Below, in pieces: positions 1-7,676 of a stretch of 64,000 nucleotides of DNA. The DNA comes from Pseudomonadota bacterium. Lineage in GTDB: Bacteria > Pseudomonadota > Alphaproteobacteria > Sphingomonadales > Sphingomonadaceae. The translations under genes were made by a program, and so were the position numbers. The first letter of the stretch is position 1, and every line of letters starts with the position of its first letter. The DNA lies in assembly GCA_023391375.1 (NCBI GenBank), contig JAEWBB010000012.1, positions 62,001 to 126,000 on the forward strand. The letters are read 5' to 3'. The notes below the pieces were generated by a model, which was not told the DNA's origin, ran no database searches, and saw nothing but the letters and a program-made list of their open reading frames with translations.

Positions 1-1079
1 ACCAGTTTGAGCGGTGGGTTGGCATAAGCGATTTCGCCAGCGTCATGGATGAGAACGGTGCTTCCCGCCGGAAGTTGTTTCGCCGCCGCAGTCATCGCCG
101 GCCACGGGTCATGTTCTTTGGTCGTCAACTGGAAGAATAACATGCTCAGAAGGGCTACGACCAGCATCGGCCATTGTCCCAGCCTTGGAAGGCCGTAGCA
201 AAGCACGGGCACGGCAATCGCCCAGTAGCGGCCGTAATTGGCCCACATCGCATCGGAGAAGGTGAGCGCGACTGACAGCATCCATCCTGCCAGGAAAAGC
301 AACAAGGCCCGTCCGCCGGGCCGACGGACGAGGAACGGCGCGGCAAACAACAACGGCGTGATCAGCGCGTCGTGCGCACTGGCGACAATCGATTCCAGTC
401 CTTGGAAAAACGTCTTCTCGTCGTGGAAGAACGCGATTTTCGCCGCCACCGTATTCGGAAGGACATGGCCGGTCGCCCAATAGCACCAAGCAACAAGTGG
501 CAATGCCACCATCGCTGACACAGCGACGGGCCGCCAATCCCTGCGCAGGTAGACGTCACGGCCCATCAGGATCGCCGAAAGCAATCCCAGTTCGGGCCGG
601 ATGAACGGCATGAGACCCGCCAGCACCGGCAATTTCCGGTCGTCCATCCACAAAATGGCCCAAGTGACCGCCGCCATCGCCATCGGCGTTTCGAGGCCGT
701 TGAAGAGCTGGAGGGGCACCGTCGCCACCGTCAGGCCGATGACGGCGATCTTCCAGCCCCACCGCCAAAGCCCGGCAGCATACGCGGCGACAGAAACGAC
801 GGAAACGACAAGCGATGCGTTGGGCAGCGCCAAGGCCAGGCCCATGGTTGTGACGGCCAGCAGATGGACAGGACTTGTCGCGCCAACCAGCGGGTTCTGC
901 CCGTATAGCGGGTCGACGCCCTCGATCAGGCTGCGCGCGTTGTGGAGCGTGATATAGGCGTCATCGAGCGGAAAATGGACCGGCCAGAAAGCTGCCGCCA
1001 CGACAGCAGCGGCCAACGCCGCGAGAACCAACATAATGCTTCGCCGGTCCTGCCGGCCAAACCACGCCACATCCCCCAT
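1..1079 (-). CDS. GT-C type membrane glycosyltransferase-like protein, 3' end cut by window edge
   Basis: The frame is open from an ATG at 1079 to the left edge (about 359 codons), with no stop seen. The product is very hydrophobic, with a first membrane segment at about residues 16-32 and many more after it. Right after the first segment comes FPLDDAYITLHNARSLIEG, followed by a G-A-T-S-P stretch. An Asp pair in the first periplasmic loop and a G-x-T-S-P motif are typical of GT-C fold, polyprenol-sugar-dependent transferases (GT39/ArnT-like) and their uncharacterised relatives. The likely role is transfer of a sugar from a lipid carrier at the periplasmic face; substrate unknown. Carboxy end not visible, so length and stop cannot be judged. 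The next gene to the right is tRNA-Met, in the same direction. Confidence 0.75.
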   Translation of the reverse strand, partial: MGDVAWFGRQDRRSIMLVLAALAAAVVAAAFWPVHFPLDDAYITLHNARSLIEGVDPLYGQNPLVGATSPVHLLAVTTMGLALALPNASLVVSVVSVAAYAAGLWRWGWKIAVIGLTVATVPLQLFNGLETPMAMAAVTWAILWMDDRKLPVLAGLMPFIRPELGLLSAILMGRDVYLRRDWRPVAVSAMVALPLVAWCYWATGHVLPNTVAAKIAFFHDEKTFFQGLESIVASAHDALITPLLFAAPFLVRRPGGRALLLFLAGWMLSVALTFSDAMWANYGRYWAIAVPVLCYGLPRLGQWPMLVVALLSMLFFQLTTKEHDPWPAMTAAAKQLPAGSTVLIHDAGEIAYANPPLKL

Positions 1080-1164
1080 GGCACCTGACTAGGCAGGGCG
1101 CTCCGCGACCGCAAGCACACATCTTGCCGATGCCACCTCCGACCGGAACCTTGGCGTTGAAGGG

Positions 1165-1241
1165 TGGTAGCGGAGGAGGGACTCGAACCCCCGACACGCG
1201 GATTATGATTCCGCTGCTCTAACCAGCTGAGCTACTCCGCC
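1165..1241 (-). tRNA. tRNA-Met (CAT), elongator
   Basis: Read on the minus strand, a full cloverleaf folds from GGCGGAG to the encoded CCA. The anticodon loop is ATCATAA between GCGGA and TCCGC, giving anticodon CAT, and the T arm carries GGTTCGAGTCC. A CAT anticodon could also belong to tRNA-Ile2 (lysidine-modified). The acceptor and D arm look like alphaproteobacterial elongator Met, and it lacks the C1:A72 mismatch of initiator Met, so elongator is preferred. Confidence 0.88.
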
Positions 1242-1281
1242 CCGAGGGGCCACACGGCATCAGGGCCGGTGCGCGGACGGG

Positions 1282-1310
1282 CCTATACGGACGGCGTTTC
1301 ATCGCGTCAA
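1282..1310 (-). promoter_or_regulatory. Promoter for tRNA-Met
   Basis: On the minus strand TTGACG (1310-1305) is separated by exactly 17 bases from TATAGG (1287-1282), about 40 bases before the tRNA 5' end. This is a near-consensus housekeeping-sigma promoter. The TATAGG -10 recurs before ald and tRNA-Leu in this window. Confidence 0.7.
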
Positions 1311-1377
1311 TCGGTCCGCGCGGAACCGGCAACCCCTGCCCTCGTTCAAGCCGCAAGACCCTTGGAGAAATTGAACA

Positions 1378-1791
1378 ATGGAACCGGCGACCTCCCTCGA
1401 AACACTGTGCCGCATCATCTTGCGGGCCAAGGAATATGAAGCGCAGGTCCCGACCGAGTATGACGACGACGAAGACCCCGAGAACATCGACGGCGAAGAT
1501 GGCGAAACGCTGTCGGTCCTCGACGACGAGGTGAACAGCAGCGTCGAGGAAGAACTGATGGCCGCGCTCGACGACCTGGCCGAAGACCAGCTGGCCGAAG
1601 TGCTGGCGTTCTGCTGGGTCGGCCAGGGCACCTACGACGCGAGCGACTGGGACGAGGCCCTGTCCGAGGCGAACGACGTCGGCAACGACGCTGTCGAGGA
1701 ACTGATGGAGATGCCGATGCTCGCCTCGGTCCTCGAAAGCGGCATGGCGGCGTTCGACCTCAGCTGCGACGGGATCGGCGACCTTACCTAA
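1378..1791 (+). CDS. DUF3775 domain protein
   Basis: A 137-residue, strongly acidic cytoplasmic protein. Its layout (an N-terminal CRIILRAKEYEAQVP stretch, a run of Asp/Glu at about 30-55, then a helical region with DDLAEDQLAEVLAFCWVGQG and a second helix pair) matches the DUF3775 family, which is common in alphaproteobacteria and has no assigned function. No membrane segment or signal peptide is present. A GGAGAA element lies about 10 bases before the ATG. The stop overlaps the stop of the convergent 2H phosphoesterase gene by 4 bases. Confidence 0.85.
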   Translation: MEPATSLETLCRIILRAKEYEAQVPTEYDDDEDPENIDGEDGETLSVLDDEVNSSVEEELMAALDDLAEDQLAEVLAFCWVGQGTYDASDWDEALSEANDVGNDAVEELMEMPMLASVLESGMAAFDLSCDGIGDLT

Positions 1792-2291
1792 CCGCGAAAG
1801 CGCCAACGCCCGAGAAACTCCCAGGGCCCGCCCACGTACCGATGTAGCTCCAGCCCGCGGATCGTGAGAGGCCGCGGCCGGAAGTCGCGCCCGAGGGCTT
1901 CGAGCAATGCAACCGCCGCAGCGCGTTCGACCTTGTTCTGGATGGTGACGTGGGGCCGCCATCTCGCGGAATCCTGAGACGTGAGGCAGCCGTGAAAATG
2001 GTCGGCGAGGCGTCCACGAATGATTATCAGCTCCTCGCTCTCCACGCGAAATGCGACGCCGCGCCCCAAGTCCATCAGCGCTGACAGCCTTGCTTTTGGT
2101 GCATGCTCGCGGGCGAGGTCGGCCATCACCGACCGCACTTCCGGCTCGGTCGAGGGTGGCAAGGCGTGGAACATGGTGAGGTGGGCGCGGAGGTGATTGC
2201 GTTCCGGAGGGAAATACTTTTGGCGAAGGGCATTGAGGGCCGACGTATCGGCCTCGCCCATTTCCGCTGTGACGATCAGCGCCCCGGCCAT
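1788..2291 (-). CDS. 2H phosphoesterase (2'-5' RNA ligase/CPDase-like)
   Basis: A 167-residue cytoplasmic protein with the two H-x-T-x motifs that define the 2H superfamily: HLTM at about residues 37-40 and HVTI at about 114-117. Members are LigT/ThpR-type enzymes that open 2',3'-cyclic phosphates or join 2'-5' RNA ends. The exact substrate cannot be read from sequence. The family's usual length is about 170-190 residues, so this is complete. Its 5' end overlaps the 3' end of the upstream PRC-barrel gene by 16 bases, so the two are probably co-transcribed. Confidence 0.85.
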   Translation of the reverse strand: MAGALIVTAEMGEADTSALNALRQKYFPPERNHLRAHLTMFHALPPSTEPEVRSVMADLAREHAPKARLSALMDLGRGVAFRVESEELIIIRGRLADHFHGCLTSQDSARWRPHVTIQNKVERAAAVALLEALGRDFRPRPLTIRGLELHRYVGGPWEFLGRWRFRG

Positions 2292-2836
2292 TTGCCTCTC
2301 TCGATGACAGTGAACCCTTCAAGCGTCGAGCTCTTGACGAGCAGTTTGTCGTCGATGGCCCGGATGTCTTGCCAGTCGAGCCGGTGAAGTCGTTCTCCGA
2401 CGCCGGCAATGCCGCCTTCGCTCGCCACCACGTAGGCGACGCGTCCGCTCGCGCAGCCGGCCATCGCGTCCACACACACGCCCAGAGTCTTGCCGTTCGA
2501 TCCGATCACGGACGCATTGGTGAGCAGCGAAACTGGAAAGAGCGTCTCGCTCGCCGCTTGTTCGCTGCGGGCATGCGCCTTTTCACCGCCCTCTTCGATT
2601 TGCGCCTGCCGACCCAGCCAGCGCCACATGCCGAAGAGGTTGAGCAGGCTAAGGATCACATTCTGCCACACCAGGTTGGGCTGGCCGGTCATCGCGCCGA
2701 GCGCGGTCCACAGGATCGAACCGGCCAGGAACACGCCGAACCCCCAGCCGGTGATCCGGCTGCCAAGGTTCGAGGCGGTCATCAGCGCGGCGATGGTGGT
2801 GAGCAGGGGCGCGCCCCAGCGAACGATGTCTTCCAT
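2276..2836 (-). CDS. PRC-barrel domain membrane protein
   Basis: The ATG at 2836 gives 186 residues; a TTG six codons upstream is also open but less likely. Two or three hydrophobic segments fill the first 80 or so residues. An acidic, charged linker follows, then a C-terminal PRC-barrel-like domain (about 105-175, containing GKTLGVCVDAM and RLDWQDIRAIDDKLLV). PRC barrels occur in RNA-processing and photosynthetic-reaction-centre proteins and in many uncharacterised membrane proteins. The role here is unknown. It lies between kup and the 2H phosphoesterase gene, overlapping the latter. Confidence 0.7.
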   Translation of the reverse strand: MEDIVRWGAPLLTTIAALMTASNLGSRITGWGFGVFLAGSILWTALGAMTGQPNLVWQNVILSLLNLFGMWRWLGRQAQIEEGGEKAHARSEQAASETLFPVSLLTNASVIGSNGKTLGVCVDAMAGCASGRVAYVVASEGGIAGVGERLHRLDWQDIRAIDDKLLVKSSTLEGFTVIERGKWPGR

Positions 2837-2869
2837 CACGGCCCAACGGTGCAATACCGCTCGCGGTTG

Positions 2870-4816
2870 CTAGATCTCGACCTGGCTGCCCAGCTCGACC
2901 ACGCGGTTGGTCGGCAGCTTGAAGAATTCCATCGCGCTTTCCGCGTTGCGTAGCATCCAGGCGAACAGCCGTTCACGCCAAATCCACATCCCGGGCTTTT
3001 CAGAGGCCAGCAGCGTCTGGCGGGCGAGGAAGAAGCTGGTGTCCATCATCTTGCACTTGGCGCCGAAGCTCTCGATCCGCGCCAGCTCGGCGGGCACGTC
3101 GATTTCTTCCATGAAGCCGTAGTTGAGGATGATGCGGTAAAAACCCTGGCCCAGCTCGATCGTGTCGGCCCGCTTCTCCTGGGGCAAGTACGGCACGTCC
3201 TGGATCTTCACGGTCAGCAGGATGATCCGCTCGTGAAGCACCTTGTTGTGCTTGAGGTTGTGCAGCAGCGCGTGGGGCACACCGTTCAGCGAGGTGGTCA
3301 TGAACACCGCCGTGCCCGGCACCCGCGCGGCGCTGGAGCTGGCCGACTTGATGAACACTTCGATCGGCAAGTTAGCCTCTGCCATGCGATCGATCATCAG
3401 CTTGCGGCCGCGCGCCCAGGTGGTGAGCAGGGTGAAGGCGATGAAACCGATCAGAAGCGGGAACCAGCCGCCGTCCTTGATCTTCAGCAGGTTGGCGCTG
3501 AAGTAGAGTAGGTCGATCGTCGCGAACACGACGAGGAGCGGAATCGACTTCCAGGCCGGCCACTTCCACAGGTTGAACAGCACAACGGTCAGCAGGACCG
3601 TGTCGATCGCCACCGCGCCGGTGACCGCGATGCCGTAGGCCGAAGCAAGGTTTGAGGAGGAACCGAACATCACGACCAGCAGGATGACCATGAACATCAG
3701 CGCCCAGTTGACGACCGGGATATAGATCTGGCCGGCCGCGCTTTCGCTGGTGTGCGTGATGCGGAGGCGCGGAATGAAGCCGAGCTGGATCGCCTGCTGG
3801 GTGACCGAAAAGGCACCCGAAATCACCGCCTGGCTGGCGATGATGGTGGCGCAAGTGGCGAGGAGCACCAGCGGCAGCCGGAACGCCTCGTCAGCGAGGT
3901 AGAAGAACGGGTTCTTGATCGTCTCCAGCGCCTGCTCCGGCGGCAGCGAGAGGATCATCGCTCCCTGCCCCATATAGTTGATGAGCAGGCAGGGCATGAC
4001 GAAGCTGACCCAGCTCCATTTGATCGGGCGCCGTCCGAAGTGACCCATGTCGGCGTAAAGGGCTTCGGCACCGGTCACCGCCAGCACCACCGAACCCATC
4101 GCGACAAACGCCGCCCACGGATTGTCGAGGAAGAAGCTGATAGCGTTCAACGGATCGACCATGCTGAAGAAGATGCTCGGACGATCGACGAGGTGGATCG
4201 CGCCCAGCACGGCCAGCACGACGAAATAGACCAGCATGACGGGGCCGAACAGCAGGCCGACCTTGGCCGTCCCGCGAGACTGGATCGCGAACAGCCCGAT
4301 CAGGATGCCGATCGCCAGCGGGATGACGAGCGATTCGAACGCAGGACTGACCGTCGTCAGCCCCTCGACCGCCGACAGTACCGAGATGGCAGGGGTGATC
4401 ATCGAGTCGCCATAAAACAGAGCGGTGGCGAAGACGCCGAGCAGCACGATCCCGCTCGCCCATCGCTTCTTCGACGAGGTCGAGCGGTTGATCAGCGCGA
4501 GGAGTGCCAGGCTGCCGCCCTCGCCCTTGTTGTCGGCACGCATGATGATCATGACGTACTTCAGCGTCACGATAATCATCATCGACCAGAAGATCAGGCT
4601 TAGGACGCCTTGGATGTGCAAGGCGTCGGGCGGTAGCGAATGGTGGCCGGCGAACGTCTCGCGGAAGGCGTAGATCGGTGAGGTGCCGATATCGCCGAAC
4701 ACGATGCCGATCGCGCCGACCATCATCTTCGCCAGCGGGCCGTCGTGGCCGTGCCCGTGTCCATGACCCTCGGCAGGAACCGGGGCCTTCGGATCAGCGA
4801 TCGCTTGGTCGTTCAT
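2870..4816 (-). CDS. kup: Kup low-affinity potassium transporter
   Basis: A 648-residue inner-membrane K+/H+ symporter of the KUP/HAK/KT family. The signature is clear: GAIGIVFGDIGTSPIYAFRE just after the N-terminus, about twelve membrane segments to roughly residue 460, and a soluble C-terminal domain of about 190 residues ending in WRERLFAWMLRNA. Length is normal for the family. The N-terminal tail before the first segment carries a GHGHGHGHDG run, which is unusual and may bind metal. Upstream and divergent lies ald; the 200-base spacer holds candidate promoters in both directions. Function as constitutive K+ uptake is family knowledge. Confidence 0.96.
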   Translation of the reverse strand: MNDQAIADPKAPVPAEGHGHGHGHDGPLAKMMVGAIGIVFGDIGTSPIYAFRETFAGHHSLPPDALHIQGVLSLIFWSMMIIVTLKYVMIIMRADNKGEGGSLALLALINRSTSSKKRWASGIVLLGVFATALFYGDSMITPAISVLSAVEGLTTVSPAFESLVIPLAIGILIGLFAIQSRGTAKVGLLFGPVMLVYFVVLAVLGAIHLVDRPSIFFSMVDPLNAISFFLDNPWAAFVAMGSVVLAVTGAEALYADMGHFGRRPIKWSWVSFVMPCLLINYMGQGAMILSLPPEQALETIKNPFFYLADEAFRLPLVLLATCATIIASQAVISGAFSVTQQAIQLGFIPRLRITHTSESAAGQIYIPVVNWALMFMVILLVVMFGSSSNLASAYGIAVTGAVAIDTVLLTVVLFNLWKWPAWKSIPLLVVFATIDLLYFSANLLKIKDGGWFPLLIGFIAFTLLTTWARGRKLMIDRMAEANLPIEVFIKSASSSAARVPGTAVFMTTSLNGVPHALLHNLKHNKVLHERIILLTVKIQDVPYLPQEKRADTIELGQGFYRIILNYGFMEEIDVPAELARIESFGAKCKMMDTSFFLARQTLLASEKPGMWIWRERLFAWMLRNAESAMEFFKLPTNRVVELGSQVEI

Positions 4817-4917
4817 GAACGGGCAGCTTTCAAGTCGGCAGACTGGCTAACGGTGCGCGAGGGAGACTGTTCCGGCATTGTAATTTTCGGCTGCGGCAGG
4901 GGCCGCGGAAGGGCGGC

Positions 4918-4946
4918 GCTCTAGCACTGGCGTCGCCCCGTCGCAA
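4918..4946 (-). promoter_or_regulatory. Candidate promoter for kup
   Basis: On the minus strand TTGCGA (4946-4941), 17 bases, then TAGAGC (4923-4918), about 100 bases before the kup ATG. It matches sigma-70 spacing but the -10 box is weak. Confidence 0.3.
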
Positions 4947-4951
4947 TGAGT

Positions 4952-4980
4952 GGGACAAAGCGGTTTCGCCTCGCTATAGG
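4952..4980 (+). promoter_or_regulatory. Candidate promoter for ald
   Basis: GGGACA (4952-4957), 17 bases, then TATAGG (4975-4980), about 36 bases before the ald ATG. The -10 is the same hexamer seen before two tRNA genes; the -35 matches TTGACA at 4 of 6 positions. Confidence 0.5.
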
Positions 4981-5016
4981 GCCCGCCGATATCCATCCAT
5001 TCCAAGAGAGTGTCCC

Positions 5017-6120
5017 ATGCGCATCGGTGTGCCCAAGGAAATCAAGAACCACGAATATCGCGTCGGCCTGACCCCTGCTTCGGTCGCCGAACTGGTCGCC
5101 GCCGGTCACGACGTTTTCGTCGAGACCAAGGCCGGTATGGGCATCGATCTGTCGGACAAGGCTTACGAGAACGCCGGCGCCACCATCGTCGCGACCGCGC
5201 AGGACGTGTTCGACAAAGCCGAGATGATCGTGAAGGTGAAGGAGCCACAGGCGCAGGAAATCGCGATGCTCAAGCCGCATCACCTGCTCTTCACCTACCT
5301 CCACCTTGCCGCCGACAAGCCGCAGACCGAAGGCCTGATGAAGTCGGGCGCGACCTGCATCGCCTATGAAACCGTCACTTCCAATTCGGGTGCGCTGCCG
5401 CTGCTGAAGCCGATGAGCGAAGTCGCCGGCCGCATGTCGATCCAGGTCGGCGCGCATTATCTCGAAAAGGAACAGGGCGGCCGCGGCGTCCTGCTCGGCG
5501 GCGTTCCGGGCGTCGCCCCGGCCAAGGTGGCGATCCTCGGCGGCGGCGTCGCAGGCATCAACGCCGCGCAGATGGCGACCGGCCAGCGCGCCGACGTCAC
5601 CATCTACGACATCAGCAACGACCGCCTCGCCATGCTCGACATGCACTTCGGCAGCCAGATCAAGACCGCTTTCGCGTCCAAGGCCGCGATCGCCGACGCG
5701 ATCCGCGAAGCCGAAGTTGTGATCGGCGCGGTCCTCGTGCCCGGCGCCGCCGCGCCGAAGCTCGTCACGCGCGAACAGCTCAAGACGATGAAGCGCGGCT
5801 CGGTCCTCGTCGACATCGCGATCGACCAGGGCGGCTGCTTTGAAACGTCGAAGGCGACCACCCACGACGATCCGGTTTACGAGATCGACGGCGTGATCCA
5901 CTATTGCGTCGCCAACATGCCCGGCGCCGTGGCCCGCACCTCGACCTTCGCGCTCAACAATGCGACGCTGCCGTTCGCGCTGAAGCTGGCCAACCTGGGC
6001 GCCGACAAGGCGATGGCCGAGGACAAGCACCTCGCCAACGGCCTCAACGTGTCGGGCGGCAAGATTCGCCACGCCGCGGTGGCCGAGGCCTTCCCGGACC
6101 TCGCCTACGAAGCCGCGTAA
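5017..6120 (+). CDS. ald: Alanine dehydrogenase
   Basis: A 367-residue NAD-dependent enzyme converting L-alanine to pyruvate and ammonia (and the reverse). It starts MRIGVPKEIKNHEYRVGLTP, the family's N-terminal signature. The substrate-binding pair Lys75 (in IVKVKEP) and His96 (in YLHLAAD) is present, and the Rossmann glycine motif GGGVAGINAA is in the middle. Length is normal. It is a single-gene unit, divergent from kup and convergent with ccmI. Together with the leucine-type dehydrogenase at 10.9 kb it suggests amino-acid deamination as a carbon and nitrogen route. No alarming substitutions are seen. Confidence 0.96.
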   Translation: MRIGVPKEIKNHEYRVGLTPASVAELVAAGHDVFVETKAGMGIDLSDKAYENAGATIVATAQDVFDKAEMIVKVKEPQAQEIAMLKPHHLLFTYLHLAADKPQTEGLMKSGATCIAYETVTSNSGALPLLKPMSEVAGRMSIQVGAHYLEKEQGGRGVLLGGVPGVAPAKVAILGGGVAGINAAQMATGQRADVTIYDISNDRLAMLDMHFGSQIKTAFASKAAIADAIREAEVVIGAVLVPGAAAPKLVTREQLKTMKRGSVLVDIAIDQGGCFETSKATTHDDPVYEIDGVIHYCVANMPGAVARTSTFALNNATLPFALKLANLGADKAMAEDKHLANGLNVSGGKIRHAAVAEAFPDLAYEAA

Positions 6121-6127
6121 GCGCTAC

Positions 6128-6763
6128 TTAGTTGTTCGCAGTTGTCGGGGCGGGCCTTTCGGGGCTCGCCCCGATTGCGTTGAGGCCCTGCGCCACCATT
6201 GGGCGCCAGCTGGCATCGGACGGTGCCGTCGCCAGCACTTCCCACCACAGGCGCGCCGCCTCCTGAGGGTTTCCGCTCCGCGCCTCGGCCAGACCGAGGA
6301 AGAAGCGCGGGGCCGGATATTTCGGCGCCAGCAGCGTTGCCCGCTCGTAGGCGAAGCGGGCCGCCGGCGTCAGCATGCCGGCGTGATCGACCAGCGCATT
6401 GCCCAAACCGACCCAAAGGGCATAGTCGCCGGGATAATGACGGACCTGCGCCGCGAGCAGCCGCGCCGCATCTTCGGTCTTGCCGCGTCGAGCGAGGCTG
6501 TCGGCGATCGTCATCCATCGTTCCTCGGGCGTAAACCTTCCCATCATCGCGGCCCGGGCTTCGGACAGGTCGAGCGGCGGCGGCCGATCGGTGGCCTCCC
6601 TCGGCTCACCGGGAAGGCCGGGGCGTCCCTGCAAGGCATAGCCTGCACAGCCGAACGCCAGCGCAGCGGCCGACAACGTCAGCAGCGGCCCCCGAAGTCC
6701 CCCCAGCCAGAACGCTGCAACGACGAGAAGCGCCAGCAGCGCCACGACCAGCAAGCCCATCAT
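6128..6763 (-). CDS. ccmI: CcmI/CycH-like TPR cytochrome c biogenesis protein
   Basis: The start at 6763 overlaps the ccmH stop as ATGA and gives 211 residues. Two membrane segments lie near the N-terminus (about 2-20 and 25-45). The rest is periplasmic and helical, with TPR-like repeats (RRGKTEDAARLLAAQV, then a repeat around FAYERATLLAPKYPAPRFFLGLAEARSGNPQEAARLWWEVL, described here by position about 125-190). CcmI passes apocytochrome c to the CcmF/CcmH haem-ligation complex. It is shorter than E. coli CcmH's C-terminal half or Rhodobacter CcmI, as in other sphingomonads. Last gene of the ccm operon. Confidence 0.8.
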   Translation of the reverse strand: MMGLLVVALLALLVVAAFWLGGLRGPLLTLSAAALAFGCAGYALQGRPGLPGEPREATDRPPPLDLSEARAAMMGRFTPEERWMTIADSLARRGKTEDAARLLAAQVRHYPGDYALWVGLGNALVDHAGMLTPAARFAYERATLLAPKYPAPRFFLGLAEARSGNPQEAARLWWEVLATAPSDASWRPMVAQGLNAIGASPERPAPTTANN

Positions 6764-7167
6764 CCGCGCCTCCGGAATCGCCCGCGAAGCGTCCATGCCC
6801 CAAGAACGAGCAGGACTAGCGGCGCGGCGTACAGCGGCCAGGTCAGCGGCTCGACTGGCGGACGAAGCGTCACCCACTCGCCGTAGCGGTCGATCAGGTA
6901 GGCACGAATGTCGGCCGACGACTGTCCGGCCGCCACCCGTTCACGGACCAACGAGCGCATGTCCCCCGCCAGTTCGGCATTGCTGTCGGCGATGGATTGG
7001 CCCTGGCAGACGAGGCAACGCAGCTCTTCCATCAACGCCGTGGCCCGCGCTTCCTGGCGCGGATCGTCGAGCTGGCGATTGGCGTACGGTGCGGGCGGCA
7101 GGTTGCTGTCCGCATACAGCGGTGCGGACGCCAGCACGATGGCGGCGATGATGATCGACGGCCTCAT
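6760..7167 (-). CDS. ccmH: CcmH/CycL apocytochrome c thioreductase
   Basis: A 135-residue periplasmic protein anchored by a C-terminal membrane helix (about 108-125), with a cleavable N-terminal signal (residues 1-19). The L-R-C-x-x-C motif (Cys51, Cys54, in LRCLVCQGQSIADS) is the redox pair that reduces the CXXCH disulphide of apocytochrome c before haem attachment. Start and stop each overlap a neighbour by 4 bases (ATGA). A longer upstream reading is open but runs into ccmG and lacks the signal peptide at its start. Confidence 0.93.
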   Translation of the reverse strand: MRPSIIIAAIVLASAPLYADSNLPPAPYANRQLDDPRQEARATALMEELRCLVCQGQSIADSNAELAGDMRSLVRERVAAGQSSADIRAYLIDRYGEWVTLRPPVEPLTWPLYAAPLVLLVLGAWTLRGRFRRRG

Positions 7168-7676
7168 CGCGCCTTTTCCATCTCGGCAAGGATGGTCCTG
7201 ACGTCCTGCGCTGAAATCGGTCCGACATGGTGGTAGCGAATAATTCCGCGCCCATCGACGACGAATGTTTCCGGCACGCCCGATGCGCCGAGCGCGATCT
7301 GCGCCGCGCTTTCCGGGTCGGCCCCGATCCGCGCGTAAGGATCGCCGTGCCGCGCCAGGAATGCGGCGACATCGTCGCTCCTGTCGCGGAGGGCGATCCC
7401 GTCGATGTCGGCGCCGGCCTTGGCCAACCGCTCCAACAACGGGGCTTCGCCGATGCACGGCACGCACCAACTGGCGAAGATGTTGACCAGCCGCACCCCG
7501 CCCGGTGCGGGGAGTGTCACGCCCGGCTTACCCCGAACGGCCGCGGGCAGGTCGAGCGCGGGCATTGGCTTCCCGACCAGGGCAGACGGCACATAGCGGT
7601 CCTCGTCCCGCGTCAGGCTCCACGCCATCATGCCGACCAGGGCGACGAAGATGGCCAGCGGCAGGAACCGCTTCAT
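7164..7676 (-). CDS. ccmG: CcmG/DsbE thiol:disulfide oxidoreductase
   Basis: 170 residues: an N-terminal membrane anchor (about 4-20), then a periplasmic thioredoxin fold. The active site is W-C-V-P-C (Cys71, Cys74) and the cis-proline loop is GVPETFVVD. It keeps CcmH and apocytochrome c reduced, drawing electrons from CcdA/DsbD. It sits between ccmF and ccmH with 4-base overlaps on both sides, the order found across alphaproteobacteria. Confidence 0.95.
   Translation of the reverse strand: MKRFLPLAIFVALVGMMAWSLTRDEDRYVPSALVGKPMPALDLPAAVRGKPGVTLPAPGGVRLVNIFASWCVPCIGEAPLLERLAKAGADIDGIALRDRSDDVAAFLARHGDPYARIGADPESAAQIALGASGVPETFVVDGRGIIRYHHVGPISAQDVRTILAEMEKAR

Noticed and set aside
1165..1241. 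tRNA-Ile2 (CAT, lysidine) instead of tRNA-Met
   Set aside because: The anticodon alone cannot separate them, but acceptor and D-arm sequence resemble elongator Met; a covariance-model search would decide it.
1219..2475. A 418-codon minus-strand open frame across tRNA-Met, DUF3775 and the 2H gene
   Set aside because: It begins inside one gene, crosses another in antisense and runs into the tRNA; no motif supports it.
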